Positions 53,420 to 64,000 of a DNA stretch of 64,000 bases are shown in pieces. Numbering within the stretch: the stretch's first letter is position 1; each line of letters starts with the position of its first letter. The translations under genes and the position numbers were made by a program. The stretch is from an uncultured Pelagibacteraceae bacterium. GTDB lineage: Bacteria; Pseudomonadota; Alphaproteobacteria; Pelagibacterales; Pelagibacteraceae. Under the pieces are notes generated by a model. It had not been told where the DNA came from, did not search any database, and was given only the letters and a program-made list of their open reading frames with translations. The DNA is taken from contig CACAYM010000002.1 of assembly GCA_902536765.1 (NCBI GenBank), positions 124,001-188,000 on the forward strand. Direction: 5' to 3'.

Positions 53420-53872
53420 ATGAACTTAAATTTTACAAGTAAGATCAAAAAAAAAAAAATTAGACCAGGAAGAGGTATTGGTTCAGGCAAAGGTAAAACT
53501 TCTGGCAGAGGACATAAGGGGCAAAAATCGAGAAGAGGTGTTGCAATAAAAAGTTTTGAGGGTGGTCAAATGCCTCTTTATAGAAGATTACCAAAGAGAG
53601 GTTTTAATCCTATTAAAAAAAATCCCGTAGCAATATTTAATATTGAAAAGATCCAGAAATTTATTGACGCAAAAAAAATAAAAAATTCAGATAAAATTGA
53701 CATTTTATTACTAAAAAAACTAAAGTTAGTAGGTAAAAAAACCAAAAAAATTAAGATTTTAGGAAATGGTGAATTAAAAGACAAAATTAATCTTGAGGTT
53801 GATTTTATTTCAAAATCAGTAAAAGATAAATTATCTAAAAACGGAAGTACCATTAAGATCAAAAATATCTAA
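53420..53872 (+). CDS. rplO: 50S ribosomal protein L15
   Basis: RPGRGIGSGKGKTSGRGHKGQKSR; ATG at 53420. Confidence 0.98.
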   Translation: MNLNFTSKIKKKKIRPGRGIGSGKGKTSGRGHKGQKSRRGVAIKSFEGGQMPLYRRLPKRGFNPIKKNPVAIFNIEKIQKFIDAKKIKNSDKIDILLLKKLKLVGKKTKKIKILGNGELKDKINLEVDFISKSVKDKLSKNGSTIKIKNI

Positions 53873-55152
53873 TGAGTTCAACCACACCTTCAAATGATTT
53901 AAGAAATAGAATTTTATTCACGATCTTCGTGCTATCAATTTACAGGTTGGGTACTTTTGTTCCACTTCCAGGTATTGATCCCGAACAACTACAGATAATG
54001 ATGGAAGGTAATCAAAAAGGTTTACTTGGAATGTTTAATGTATTTGCTGGAGGTGCGGTTAGTAGAATGGCAATTTTCGCATTAGGTATAATGCCATATA
54101 TATCTTCATCAATCATAGTACAACTTCTTACAGGGGTTTCTGATTATTTTAAAAATTTAAAAAACCAAGGAGAAATTGGTAGGAAAAAAATTACTCAAAT
54201 AACCAGATATGGCACAGTATTGCTTGGCACTGTTCAAGGATATGGACTAGCTGTCGGACTCGAGTCATCAGCAAATCTTGTCATCAATCCTGGAGTATTT
54301 TTTAAATTATCAACAGTGACTACAATTGTTGGAGGTACAATTTTTTTAATGTGGCTTGGTGAACAAATTACACAAAGAGGCATTGGCAACGGTATATCTT
54401 TGATTATTTTTGCAGGTATCGTCGCTGAAATACCTAGAGCCCTTGTTACTACCTTTGAACTTGGAAAAACAGGAGCCATCTCAGGATTTATGATTTTTAT
54501 GATACTTGTTCTACTAATAGCAACAATTATGTTTATTGTATTTATGGAAAGAGCATTAAGAAAAATTCTTATTAATTATCCAAAAAGACAAATGGGTAAT
54601 AAAATGTATGGTGGTGACTCGTCTCATTTACCTCTAAAAATTAACGCTGCAGGGGTAATACCTGCCATATTTGCATCTGCTTTATTATTATTACCAGTTA
54701 CATTTTCTAACTTCAGTATTTCAGAAAATGAAACATTCTTAAATATATCATCTTTTTTTTCACAAGGGCAACCTCTTTACATGATTCTTTATGCATCAGG
54801 AATAATATTTTTTACTTTTTTTTATACATCAATAGTTTTTAACCCAAATGAAACCGCAGAAAATTTAAGAAAGTATGGTGGTTTCATACCTGGTATAAGA
54901 CCAGGAGAAAGTACTGCAAATTATATAGATAATATTTTGACAAAATTGACAACTATTGGTGCACTTTATTTAACACTAGTGTGTCTTATGCCTGAATTTT
55001 TAATTGCCAACTATCCTATTCCATTTTATCTAGGCGGTACTTCAATCCTAATTGTTGTTGTTGTAGCAATAGATACTGTAACACAAATACAAACAAGAAT
55101 GATGAGTTCACAGTATGAACAACTAATTAAAAAAACTAAATTCGGAAAATAA
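53872..55152 (+). CDS. secY: Preprotein translocase subunit SecY
   Basis: RNRILFTIFVLSIYRLGTFVPLPGIDP. Confidence 0.99.
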   Translation: MSSTTPSNDLRNRILFTIFVLSIYRLGTFVPLPGIDPEQLQIMMEGNQKGLLGMFNVFAGGAVSRMAIFALGIMPYISSSIIVQLLTGVSDYFKNLKNQGEIGRKKITQITRYGTVLLGTVQGYGLAVGLESSANLVINPGVFFKLSTVTTIVGGTIFLMWLGEQITQRGIGNGISLIIFAGIVAEIPRALVTTFELGKTGAISGFMIFMILVLLIATIMFIVFMERALRKILINYPKRQMGNKMYGGDSSHLPLKINAAGVIPAIFASALLLLPVTFSNFSISENETFLNISSFFSQGQPLYMILYASGIIFFTFFYTSIVFNPNETAENLRKYGGFIPGIRPGESTANYIDNILTKLTTIGALYLTLVCLMPEFLIANYPIPFYLGGTSILIVVVVAIDTVTQIQTRMMSSQYEQLIKKTKFGK

Positions 55153-55156
55153 TTAA

Positions 55157-55720
55157 GTGAATATAATAATTTTTGGTCCCCCAGGAGCAGGAAAAGGGAC
55201 CCAAGCTAAATATTTAGTAAATAAATTACAAAATTTTCAAGTATCTACAGGAGATATGTTAAGAGATGAAATAGAAAAACATAGTGAAATTGGTAAGAAA
55301 ATTATTAAAAATATGAATGATGGGAAATTTGTTGACGATACAATAGTAAATAAACTTCTTGAAAAAATTATATTTGACCCAAATAAATCAAGCAAATTAA
55401 TCTTTGATGGTTATCCTAGAACAATTAATCAAGCAAAAAATTTAAATTATTTATTAAAAAAATCTAATCAAAAAATAGATTATATTTTTTTTCTAAATGT
55501 AAAAAAAGATTCTATAATAAAAAGAATTGAAAAAAGAAAAATCTTAGAGAAAAGATCTGATGATGATGCAGATACAATTCTTAAAAGGTTCGATACATAC
55601 ATGAAAATAACAAAACCTGTGCTAGATTTTTACTCCAAAAATGAAAATTTTCATGAAATCGATGGATCCTTAAAAATAGATGAAATTTCGCAAAAAATTG
55701 AGGAAATACTTAAGGTTTAA
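55157..55720 (+). CDS. adk: Adenylate kinase (short-lid, 187 aa)
   Basis: IIIFGPPGAGKGTQAK; DGYPRTINQA. ORF track start used. Confidence 0.97.
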   Translation: MNIIIFGPPGAGKGTQAKYLVNKLQNFQVSTGDMLRDEIEKHSEIGKKIIKNMNDGKFVDDTIVNKLLEKIIFDPNKSSKLIFDGYPRTINQAKNLNYLLKKSNQKIDYIFFLNVKKDSIIKRIEKRKILEKRSDDDADTILKRFDTYMKITKPVLDFYSKNENFHEIDGSLKIDEISQKIEEILKV

Positions 55721-55724
55721 AATA

Positions 55725-55752
55725 TTGACTTTATAACTTCTTCTTATATAAA
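55725..55752 (+). promoter_or_regulatory. Promoter for rpsM-rpsK-rpoA-rplQ
   Basis: TTGACT (55725-55730), 16-nt spacer, TATAAA (55747-55752). Confidence 0.45.
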
Positions 55753-55775
55753 AGGCTAAATTTTAATCACAATAT

Positions 55776-56159
55776 ATGGCTCGTATAGCAGGTGTTAACA
55801 TACCACAAAACAAGATTGTTCAAGTTGGATTAACTTACATCCATGGTATCGGTGATAAATTTTCTAAGAAAATTTGCAAGGATTTAGAAATACCTAAAGC
55901 GAAAAGAGTCAACGAATTATCCGATGACCAGATCTTAAAAATACGGGAATATATTGATAAACATTATACAGTTGAAGGAGATTTAAGAAGAGAAACTTCA
56001 TTGAGTATAAAAAGACTTATTGATTTAGCTTGTTACAGAGGATCTAGGCACAAAAAAAAATTACCTGTTAGGGGACAAAGAACAAGATGCAACGCCAGAA
56101 CAAGAAAAGGCAAGGCTATCGCGATAGCAGGTAAAAAACTTACACCATTAAAAAAATAA
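55776..56159 (+). CDS. rpsM: 30S ribosomal protein S13
   Basis: [37 protein letters not shown]. Confidence 0.99.
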   Translation: MARIAGVNIPQNKIVQVGLTYIHGIGDKFSKKICKDLEIPKAKRVNELSDDQILKIREYIDKHYTVEGDLRRETSLSIKRLIDLACYRGSRHKKKLPVRGQRTRCNARTRKGKAIAIAGKKLTPLKK

Positions 56160-56164
56160 ATAAT

Positions 56165-56599
56165 ATGGAATCAGAAAAAAAAAAACAAAAAGAAAATGAA
56201 ATTAAAACAGTTAAAAAAAGTACGTACTCCAAAAAAAAAAAAGTAAAAAAAAATATACTTAATGGTAAAGCTTTTGTGTTATCGACATTTAATAATACAA
56301 TAATTTCAATCTCAGATACTAATGGTAACGTTGTATCTTGGTCGTCTGCTGGACAAAAGGGTTTTAAGGGATCAAGAAAATCGACACCATACGCGGCACA
56401 AGTTGCAGCTGACTCTGCCGCTGCAAAAGCATTGGAATACGGAATGAAAACCTTAACAGTTGAAATCAAAGGCCCTGGTTCTGGAAGAGAAACTGCGTTG
56501 AGAGCATTACAAGCTCGAGGTTTTAAAATTTTATCAATTAAAGATACAACACCATTGCCACACAATGGTACAAGGCCACCAAAAAAAAGGAGAGTATAA
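56165..56599 (+). CDS. rpsK: 30S ribosomal protein S11
   Basis: [35 protein letters not shown]. Confidence 0.99.
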   Translation: MESEKKKQKENEIKTVKKSTYSKKKKVKKNILNGKAFVLSTFNNTIISISDTNGNVVSWSSAGQKGFKGSRKSTPYAAQVAADSAAAKALEYGMKTLTVEIKGPGSGRETALRALQARGFKILSIKDTTPLPHNGTRPPKKRRV

Positions 56600-57628
56600 A
56601 TGGAAAGTGTAGATGTAAATATAAAAAATTGGAAATCATTAATAAAACCACCTAAACTAGATATAAAACTGAGTGATGACAAATCATTTGCTAAAATAAC
56701 TGCTGAACCTTTAGAAAAAGGCTACGGTCTAACACTCGGAAATTCACTCAGAAGAATACTATTATCATCAATAAGAGGTGCAGCTGTTACATCAATTCAG
56801 ATAGATGGTGTTTTGCATGAATTTAGTTCAATTAAAGGTGTGAGAGAAGATGTAACTGATATTGTTCTTAATATTAAGTCATTAGCTTTAAAAAGTCATT
56901 CAGAAGGATCAAAAAAACTAATTCTGGATGCAAAAGGTCCTGGTGAAATCAAAGCATCAAATATATCAAAAGTTGCAGATATTGAAATATTGAATCCAGA
57001 TTTAGTAATTTGTAATTTAGATGAGAATACTAATTTCCATATGGAGATGAATGTAGGCACAGGTAAAGGTTATGTTTCTGCTGATATGAATAAACCAGAA
57101 GATCCTCCATTAGGATTAATCCCAATTGACTCATTGTACAGCCCCGTCAAAAGAGTCTCTTATTCAGTAAGTACAGCTCGAGAGGGAAAAGCTTTAGATT
57201 ATGACAAATTAACCATGGAAGTAGAAACTAATGGATCAATATCAGCTGAAGATGCAGTAGCATATGCTGCTAGAATATTTCAAGATCAATTGGGAATGTT
57301 TGTAAATTTTGATGAACCACAAGAAGTTATTGTTAGAGAACAGCCTACTGAACCTGAATTTAATAAGAATCTATTAAGAAAAGTTGATGAACTAGAACTT
57401 TCTGTAAGATCAATGAATTGTCTGAAGAACGATAATATTGTTTATATAGGTGATTTAGTTCAAAAATCTGAGGGAGAAATGTTAAGGACACCTAATTTTG
57501 GGAGAAAATCTCTAAATGAAATTAAAGAAGTTTTAACTGGTATGTCATTATATTTAGGAATGGAGATACCTAATTGGCCTCCAGACAATATTGCAGAATT
57601 ATCTAAAAAACTTGAGGAATCAATATAA
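56600..57628 (+). CDS. rpoA: RNA polymerase alpha subunit
   Basis: [20 protein letters not shown]; alpha-[22 protein letters not shown]. Confidence 0.99.
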   Translation: MESVDVNIKNWKSLIKPPKLDIKLSDDKSFAKITAEPLEKGYGLTLGNSLRRILLSSIRGAAVTSIQIDGVLHEFSSIKGVREDVTDIVLNIKSLALKSHSEGSKKLILDAKGPGEIKASNISKVADIEILNPDLVICNLDENTNFHMEMNVGTGKGYVSADMNKPEDPPLGLIPIDSLYSPVKRVSYSVSTAREGKALDYDKLTMEVETNGSISAEDAVAYAARIFQDQLGMFVNFDEPQEVIVREQPTEPEFNKNLLRKVDELELSVRSMNCLKNDNIVYIGDLVQKSEGEMLRTPNFGRKSLNEIKEVLTGMSLYLGMEIPNWPPDNIAELSKKLEESI

Positions 57629-58077
57629 TGCGCCATAAATTTGGTTATAAAAAATTAAATAGAACATCAGAGCATAGAAAAGCATTAATTAAAAATATGC
57701 TTAACTCTTTAATCAAATATGAACAAATTAAAACAACCCTTCCAAAAGCAAAGGTTTTAAAACCACAAGCTGAAAAAATCATTACGCTAGGAAAAAAAGA
57801 GAGTTTAAAAAATAAAAAAATATTAATTTCCAAGCTACAAGATAAAAAATCTGCTTCAAAGGTAGTAAAAACTTTATCTAAAAGATACGAAAAAAGAAAT
57901 GGTGGCTATACTAGAATTATTAAGGCTGGATTCAGATATGGTGATAAAGCACCGATTGCAATAATAGAATTTGTAGATAGAGATGTTGAAGCAAAAAAAG
58001 CTGATAAAAAGAAAGCTGATGCTTTAAAAAAAACAGAAATACAAAAAAAAGAAGATAAAAAAGAAGCCACAGCGTAA
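57628..58077 (+). CDS. rplQ: 50S ribosomal protein L17
   Basis: [24 protein letters not shown]. Confidence 0.98.
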   Translation: MRHKFGYKKLNRTSEHRKALIKNMLNSLIKYEQIKTTLPKAKVLKPQAEKIITLGKKESLKNKKILISKLQDKKSASKVVKTLSKRYEKRNGGYTRIIKAGFRYGDKAPIAIIEFVDRDVEAKKADKKKADALKKTEIQKKEDKKEATA

Positions 58078-58095
58078 TTAAGTCTTATCATTTTA

Positions 58096-59004
58096 ATGAT
58101 AAAAATCTTTAAAGTAGAAGAACAATTCTCCGACATGAGAATAGATAGATTTATTAAAAAGGCTATTAGCAATATACCGCAAGGTTTAATTGAAAAAAAT
58201 TTAAGAACTGGCAAAATTAAACTAAATGGAAAAAAAATAAAAAGTTCTCATAGATTAAAAAAAAATGACGTATTAAATTTTTTTAATATTAATTTTAATG
58301 AAAATATTCAAAATAAAAAACCCTTATACAAGCCATCTAAAAAAATAATTAAATCAAATGAGAAATTGATAATTGAAAATAATGAAGATTTTGTTGTTAT
58401 AAACAAAGATGCGGGTATCTCTGTACAAGGTGGAACGAAATCAATTAAAAATCTGATAGATATATTTAGAGGAAGTAGTATTTTTGAAAATACTAAACCT
58501 TATTCGGTTCATAGAATAGATAAAGATACTTCTGGAATATTTTTAATTGCAAAAAATAGGAAAACCGCACAACTATTAACTTCATTGTTTAGACTACGAA
58601 GAGTTCATAAAACATATGTAGCTATATGTCACGGATCAATAAATAGTAAAAAAGGAACATTAAAAAATATTCTTGTTCGTTACGATAATAATAAAAAAAT
58701 AAGTGAAAAAGCGGAGACATTATTTAAAGTTATAGATAAAAATACATACTGCTCTCTTGTAGAAATGAAACCTATTACAGGGCGCAAGCATCAATTAAGA
58801 AAACAAATGTTATTATTAGGACATCCTATAATTGGAGATGCTAAGTATAACCTGGAGAATCAAAGTAGTTTGAGTAAAAATAAACAACTAATGCTTCACT
58901 CAAATCAAATAAAATTTATGATTAATAATGAAAAATACACTTTTAATGCTCCGCTTCCAGCATATTTTGAAAAATATCTCAAAATTAAAAGATTAAGATT
59001 TTAG
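58096..59004 (+). CDS. RluC/RluA-family pseudouridine synthase with S4 domain
   Basis: PYSVHRIDKDTSGIFLIAKNRKTAQLL; ITGRKHQLRKQMLLLGHPIIGDAKY. Confidence 0.93.
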   Translation: MIKIFKVEEQFSDMRIDRFIKKAISNIPQGLIEKNLRTGKIKLNGKKIKSSHRLKKNDVLNFFNINFNENIQNKKPLYKPSKKIIKSNEKLIIENNEDFVVINKDAGISVQGGTKSIKNLIDIFRGSSIFENTKPYSVHRIDKDTSGIFLIAKNRKTAQLLTSLFRLRRVHKTYVAICHGSINSKKGTLKNILVRYDNNKKISEKAETLFKVIDKNTYCSLVEMKPITGRKHQLRKQMLLLGHPIIGDAKYNLENQSSLSKNKQLMLHSNQIKFMINNEKYTFNAPLPAYFEKYLKIKRLRF

Positions 59005-59613
59005 ATTTTTCAAAAAATTTTTAATTAGCGTTTTTTCAAAATTTTTATAATTCTGTTTCTTAATATTTATCAGATTTGTTACACTGTGTTTTTTAATTCC
59101 ACACGGAACAATTTTTTCGTATTTTGTTAAATCATTATTAATATTTATTGCACAGCCATGATAAGCAATCCACCTTCTAACTTTGATACCGATAGCAGCA
59201 ACTTTTTCTTTTTTTTTATTTTTTTTCACCCAAATTCCAACATTTTTTCTGTCGGCAAAAGATTTTATTTTATATTCTTTGAGAGTGTCTATAATTATCT
59301 TTTCAATAATATTAACAAACTTTCTTATATCTTTTTCTCGCTTTGATAGATTTATTACAAAATAAAAAATCATTTGTCCTGGCCCATGCCATGTAATTTT
59401 TCCTCCACGATTTGTTTTAATAACACTTATTTTTTTGTCTAATATCTCATCACTTTTGGTTGATATACCAGCTGTATAAATACTAGGATGGCTTAATATC
59501 CATAATAATTCATCTGTTTGCTTAAAATGCAAAGATCTAACCTTTTTTTCCAGATAACTAATAGCTTTATCATAATCTATCGGTTTTTTTGATATTTTGA
59601 TCTTAATACTCAT
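58993..59613 (-). CDS. lipB: Octanoyltransferase LipB
   Basis: NRGGKITWHGPGQMIFYFVINL; AAIGIKVRRWIAYHGCAININNDL. Confidence 0.94.
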   Translation of the reverse strand: MSIKIKISKKPIDYDKAISYLEKKVRSLHFKQTDELLWILSHPSIYTAGISTKSDEILDKKISVIKTNRGGKITWHGPGQMIFYFVINLSKREKDIRKFVNIIEKIIIDTLKEYKIKSFADRKNVGIWVKKNKKKEKVAAIGIKVRRWIAYHGCAININNDLTKYEKIVPCGIKKHSVTNLINIKKQNYKNFEKTLIKNFLKNLKS

Positions 59614-59674
59614 TAAATATTTGTATTATATAAATTATGCATTATTAAGGCTTATAATTTAATTATATAATTTT

Positions 59675-61054
59675 ATGACTTTAGAAAAAAAAATTAAAGA
59701 TAAAAAAGTAAATTTTGAATTTAACAAAGAATTTATAAAAGTCGTAACTGAAAAAATTTCAAATAACGACGCTATTTTTATTACAAACTCATTTAAAGAA
59801 ATGCATCCATCAGATGCTGCTGATATTATAGAACATTTAAGTGACAATAATAGAGAGAATTTAATAAAACTAAATAATTTTAAACTCGACCCACAAGTAT
59901 TTGTTGAATTGAACGAATCTATTCAAACAGAAATAATTAAATATTTATCTAAAGAAACAATAGTAGATATTCTAAAAAATTTAGAGTCGGATGACGCTAT
60001 TAAAATATTAGAAAATTTAGAAGAGAAAAATAAAAATGATATTTTAGGATCTTTACCACCTAAGGATAGATTTGTGCTATTAGAAAGCTTAAGTTACCCA
60101 GAGGATTCAGCTGCTAGAATAATGCAAAGAGAATTTACCGCTATACCAAGTAATTGGTCAGTAGGGCAGACCATTGATTATTTGAGAGAAAATAAAGACT
60201 TGCCCGAGGAATTTTTAGAAATATTTATTGTTGATAATGAATTTAAACCAATTGGAACTGTTCCATCTTCTAAAGTCCTCAGAACAGCTAGAGACACAAA
60301 AATGATCTCTATAATGAATGAGTCACAACTTTTAATACCAGTAGATATGGACAGGGAAGAGGTTGGTCATTTATTTGAAAACTATAATTTAAATTCAGCA
60401 TGTGTAGTTGATAAAAGTAACAAACTTGTAGGAATGATAACAAGTGATGATGTTTTAACAGTTCTTAAAGAAGAAGCTGAAGAAGATGCATTAAGACTTG
60501 CCGGAGTTGGTGATGAAGAAATAACTGATGGAATTTTAAAAAAAACAAAGAGAAGATTTAATTGGCTTTTATTAAATCTATTTACAGCAATAATTGCTTC
60601 AGTAGTAATAGGTTTTTTTCAGGAAGATATTGAAAAAGTAGTGGCACTAGCCGTTCTAATGCCAATCGTTGCATCAATGGGTGGGAATGCTGGTATGCAA
60701 ACATTAGCTGTAACTATTAGAAGTATTGCAACTAATGAATTAACTAAAAATAATTTTAGCCAAAATGTAATAAAAGAATTTTCTATTGGAATTTTAAATG
60801 GAATTATTTTTGCAATAATAAGCGCTGTTGTTGTTCATATTTGGTTCAATGACCTTACTCTATCTCTTATTATTTCTATATCTATGGTTTTAAATATGAT
60901 TGTAGCGGGTCTATTTGGAATTTTAGTACCAATAACTTTAAAAAAATTTAATATTGATCCAGCTATTGCATCCAGTGTATTTGTAACAACCATAACTGAT
61001 GTTATTGGATTTTTGTCTTTTTTAGGCGTTGGTGCCTTCTTTTTTTATAATTAA
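59675..61054 (+). CDS. mgtE: Magnesium transporter MgtE
   Basis: MgtE N domain, CBS domains, TM domain MPIVASMGGNAGMQTLAVTIRSIA. Confidence 0.95.
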   Translation: MTLEKKIKDKKVNFEFNKEFIKVVTEKISNNDAIFITNSFKEMHPSDAADIIEHLSDNNRENLIKLNNFKLDPQVFVELNESIQTEIIKYLSKETIVDILKNLESDDAIKILENLEEKNKNDILGSLPPKDRFVLLESLSYPEDSAARIMQREFTAIPSNWSVGQTIDYLRENKDLPEEFLEIFIVDNEFKPIGTVPSSKVLRTARDTKMISIMNESQLLIPVDMDREEVGHLFENYNLNSACVVDKSNKLVGMITSDDVLTVLKEEAEEDALRLAGVGDEEITDGILKKTKRRFNWLLLNLFTAIIASVVIGFFQEDIEKVVALAVLMPIVASMGGNAGMQTLAVTIRSIATNELTKNNFSQNVIKEFSIGILNGIIFAIISAVVVHIWFNDLTLSLIISISMVLNMIVAGLFGILVPITLKKFNIDPAIASSVFVTTITDVIGFLSFLGVGAFFFYN

Positions 61055-61860
61055 AAGTTGTCAATTAATCTTACATTTCCAAAATAATAAGCTACAAAAA
61101 TTTTAAAATTATTTTTATTTATATTTTTTTTTAAATTATTCTTATTTCGTATTTCTAAATATTCAACTCGAGAACAAATACCAGAAATTTTATTTTTAAT
61201 ATTTTCAATATCTTTTATTTTGGAAAAATCCTTAGATATTTGATAATGAAATTTTTTAATTATTTTTGATATCAAAATTCCATATTTTATATTTTTCTTT
61301 GAAAGTAGATTATTTCTTGAAGAATAGGCTAATAAATTTTTAAGTCTAATTGTTTTGCAATCAATTATTTTAGTAATAAATTTATTACCTAAATATTTTT
61401 TAATAAGAAATATTTGTTGAAAATCTTTGTTACCTAAAAACATATATTTTGCTTTTATATTCTCCAAAAAAACTGAAATTACCCCCAAAACACCCTCAAA
61501 ATGACCAGGTCTATACTTAGAACAAAGAATTTTATCTTCATTATTAATCTTAATTCTCATCTGTTTTTTTGTTTTATACACTTCCTTTATTGATGGAATT
61601 AATACGTAATCTACTTTTAATTTTTTTAAGATTTTAAGATCTTTATTTAGGTTTCTAGGATATTTTCTGAAGTCTGTACTTTTATTAAATTGGGATGGAT
61701 TTACAAAAATACTAACAAGAGTTTTAGTGCATTTTTTTTTAGAGCTTTGTATTAAGGAAATATGTCCTTTATGAAGAGATCCCATTGTCGGTACAAAACC
61801 AACATTTGCCTTAATATTAACCTTTTTTTTTAATTTATTAATACTTTTAAAAATTATCAT
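61051..61860 (-). CDS. panC: Pantoate-beta-alanine ligase
   Basis: VGFVPTMGSLHKGHISLIQSSKK; SIFVNPSQFN; FLGNKDFQQIFLIK. Confidence 0.93.
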   Translation of the reverse strand: MIIFKSINKLKKKVNIKANVGFVPTMGSLHKGHISLIQSSKKKCTKTLVSIFVNPSQFNKSTDFRKYPRNLNKDLKILKKLKVDYVLIPSIKEVYKTKKQMRIKINNEDKILCSKYRPGHFEGVLGVISVFLENIKAKYMFLGNKDFQQIFLIKKYLGNKFITKIIDCKTIRLKNLLAYSSRNNLLSKKNIKYGILISKIIKKFHYQISKDFSKIKDIENIKNKISGICSRVEYLEIRNKNNLKKNINKNNFKIFVAYYFGNVRLIDNF

Positions 61861-61891
61861 TTATGATAGCCATTTAATATTACAAAAAGCA

Positions 61892-62707
61892 ATGATTAAA
61901 CAAGCTATAATACCATTAGCAGGACTAGGCACAAGGCTTTTGCCTCTTACAAGCATTTTTGCAAAAGAGCTTTTACCTATGAATGGTAAACCAGGTATTC
62001 AGTATATTCTAGATGAGTGCATAGAAGCTGGTATTAAAGAAGTAATATTTATTATTTCAAACAAAAAAAAAATTATAAAAAAATATTTCTATAATGACAG
62101 TTTTTTTAAAAAAATCATAAAAAAAAAAAAAGATAAAAGATTAATAGAAGAATATAAAAAAATTAAAAAATATAAAAAAATGATTAAATTTGTATATCAA
62201 AATAAACCATTAGGTACTGGGGATGCTGTATACAAAACAAAAAGTAAGATAAAAAATGATTTTTTTTTAATGTTATTACCAGATGACCTCATAATTAAAA
62301 AAAATTGTTCAAAAGCCATGATATCAATTCATAAAAAAAAAAAGTGTTCTGTCATGGCAAGTATGAATGTTCCAAGAAAAACTGTAAATAGATGGGGTAT
62401 TTATATGAAAGAAAAAAATATAAATAAAAAAAACTTTTATATTAAAGATGTTGTAGAAAAACCTAATGTAAATGATGCTCCATCAAATTATGCGGTAATC
62501 GGAAGATACATTTTGCCAAAAAAAATATTTTATATTTTGAAAAATCAAAAAAAAGGAAAAGGCGGAGAAATTCATATTACAGATGCTATTAGAACTTTAA
62601 TTCAACAAAATAATAAATTTATTGGCCATAATTTTGAAGGAAAATATTTAGATTGTGGAACAATGCATGGATATATTAAATCTTCATTAGAGATTGCTAA
62701 ATCATGA
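61892..62707 (+). CDS. galU: UTP-glucose-1-phosphate uridylyltransferase
   Basis: KQAIIPLAGLGTRLLPLTSIFAKELLPMNGKPGIQYILDE. Confidence 0.95.
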   Translation: MIKQAIIPLAGLGTRLLPLTSIFAKELLPMNGKPGIQYILDECIEAGIKEVIFIISNKKKIIKKYFYNDSFFKKIIKKKKDKRLIEEYKKIKKYKKMIKFVYQNKPLGTGDAVYKTKSKIKNDFFLMLLPDDLIIKKNCSKAMISIHKKKKCSVMASMNVPRKTVNRWGIYMKEKNINKKNFYIKDVVEKPNVNDAPSNYAVIGRYILPKKIFYILKNQKKGKGGEIHITDAIRTLIQQNNKFIGHNFEGKYLDCGTMHGYIKSSLEIAKS

Positions 62708-64000
62708 AACTTTGTATGGTAGGTACTGGATATGTAGGTCTTGTAAGTGGAGTTTGTTTTGCCGATTTGGGAAACAACGTAATCTGCGTTGATAAAGACC
62801 AACGAAAAATTAATTCTCTTAAAAAAGGTAAAATTCCTATTTATGAGCCAGGTTTAGAGGAATTAGTTTTAAAAAATTATAAAAATAAGAGACTTGATTT
62901 TTCAACGGACCTGAATGACTCAGTTAAAAAATCTGATATAATTTTTATATGCGTTGGTACTCCGACAAAAAAAGGTGGCAGCAACGCTGACTTAAGTCAA
63001 GTTTATAATGTTGCAAAAGATATTAGTAAATCAATTAATAAATTTAAAATTATTATTACTAAATCAACGGTCCCAGTTACGACTGGTGATGAAATTGAAA
63101 AAATTATTAGAAAAAAAAATAAAAAAAAAAATTTTTCAATAGTTTCAAATCCTGAATTTTTGAGGGAAGGGGAAGCAATTAGGGATTTCATTTATCCAGA
63201 TAGAGTTATAGTTGGTACAAATGAAGTTAAATCAAATAAAATTCTTAAAACACTTTACTCACCATTAATTTCTAAAGGGGCTCAATATCTAAATACATCA
63301 AGAAGAGCAGCTGAACTAATCAAATATGCTTCAAATGCATTTTTAGCAACAAAAATAACTTTTATAAATGAGTTGGCTAACTTATGTGAAAAAACCAATA
63401 TTAATATTGAGGATATATCAATAGGCATGGGTCTTGATAAACGTATTGGTGGTCGTTTTTTGCGAGCAGGACCAGCATATGGTGGATCTTGCTTCCCAAA
63501 AGATACAAAAGCAATAATGAATACTGCTGAACGTTTTAAAATAAATCTTTCTGTTATCAAAAGTGTAATTAAATCAAATGAGAATAGATCAAAACTGTTA
63601 TTAAATCGTATTAAGAAGTTATTAAAAAATAGAATTAAAAATAAAAATATTTGTTTCTTAGGAGTTACATTTAAAGCTAATACTGATGATATGAGAGATT
63701 CATCAAGTTTATCTATGATACCTGCGTTGAGCAAAAAAGGTGCAAAAGTTTGTTATTATGATCCTACAGGATTAAAAAGCGAATTTAACAAATATAAAAA
63801 TGTTACCTTTAAACAAAATATTAAAGATGCAATAATGAAATCAGATCTAATAATTATTCACACAGAATGGAATGATTTTAAGTCAATTAATTTCAAATCT
63901 TTCATAAAAGGAAGGAAACCAATAATATTTGACATGAGAAATATTTATTCTCCTACAAAAATGAAACATCAAGGTTTTAAATATTTTGGTGTGGGAAGAT
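62704..64000 (+). CDS. ugd: UDP-glucose 6-dehydrogenase, truncated by window end
   Basis: Not in ORF track; read directly: MKLCMVGTGYVGLVSGVCFADLGNNVICVDKDQRKINSLKKGKIPIYEPGLEELV; catalytic GPAYGGSCFPKDTKA; ATGA overlap with galU. Confidence 0.95.
   Translation, partial: MKLCMVGTGYVGLVSGVCFADLGNNVICVDKDQRKINSLKKGKIPIYEPGLEELVLKNYKNKRLDFSTDLNDSVKKSDIIFICVGTPTKKGGSNADLSQVYNVAKDISKSINKFKIIITKSTVPVTTGDEIEKIIRKKNKKKNFSIVSNPEFLREGEAIRDFIYPDRVIVGTNEVKSNKILKTLYSPLISKGAQYLNTSRRAAELIKYASNAFLATKITFINELANLCEKTNINIEDISIGMGLDKRIGGRFLRAGPAYGGSCFPKDTKAIMNTAERFKINLSVIKSVIKSNENRSKLLLNRIKKLLKNRIKNKNICFLGVTFKANTDDMRDSSSLSMIPALSKKGAKVCYYDPTGLKSEFNKYKNVTFKQNIKDAIMKSDLIIIHTEWNDFKSINFKSFIKGRKPIIFDMRNIYSPTKMKHQGFKYFGVGR

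Noticed and set aside
56140-56682. 180-aa minus-strand ORF
   Set aside because: Antisense to rpsK and rpoA start; composition reflects the complementary strand
59158-59365. Two overlapping short plus-strand ORFs
   Set aside because: Antisense to lipB; Phe-rich low complexity

Overview
AT-rich window consistent with a SAR11/Pelagibacter-type alphaproteobacterium; this is inferred from gene content and composition, since no rRNA is present. The right half (about 29.5-58 kb) is an ordinary informational core: tRNA-Tyr, tRNA-Gly, tuf, tRNA-Trp, secE, nusG, rplKAJL, rpoBC, rpsLG, fusA, a merged S10/spc/alpha ribosomal operon, secY, adk and rpoA. It is followed by rluC-like, lipB, mgtE, panC, galU and ugd, the last truncated by the window end. 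The left half is accessory. The most interesting locus is a tightly packed nine-gene operon at 3940-15909, with intergenic gaps of 1-3 nt or a short overlap. It encodes a trypsin-like lipoprotein protease, an SH3-like periplasmic protein, a VWA/MIDAS-like secreted protein, a small multi-TM protein, an FtsZ/tubulin-like GTPase (N-terminal IGIGGTGAK, FGGTGASG), and a 1136-aa protein with an Hsp70/actin-fold ATPase domain (IGIDFGTTNSC, IDIGGGTSD). It ends with a membrane-spanning coiled-coil protein, a GYF-like/DUF805 membrane protein and a small lipoprotein. I propose a trans-envelope machine combining tubulin-like and actin/Hsp70-like NTPases. The operon ends beside a tRNA-Leu 5' remnant. A second tRNA-Leu remnant and the intact tRNA-Leu(TAA) lie further right. 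A separate mini-island carrying an McrB-N/HNH nuclease lies between a tRNA-Thr 3' remnant and the intact tRNA-Thr(TGT). The Leu and Thr mini-islands carry 11-bp-period tandem motifs near both ends that look like integrase arm sites, but neither encodes an integrase. A tRNA-Val(GAC) with an aberrant T-loop and D-loop sits beside a surface-polysaccharide cluster.
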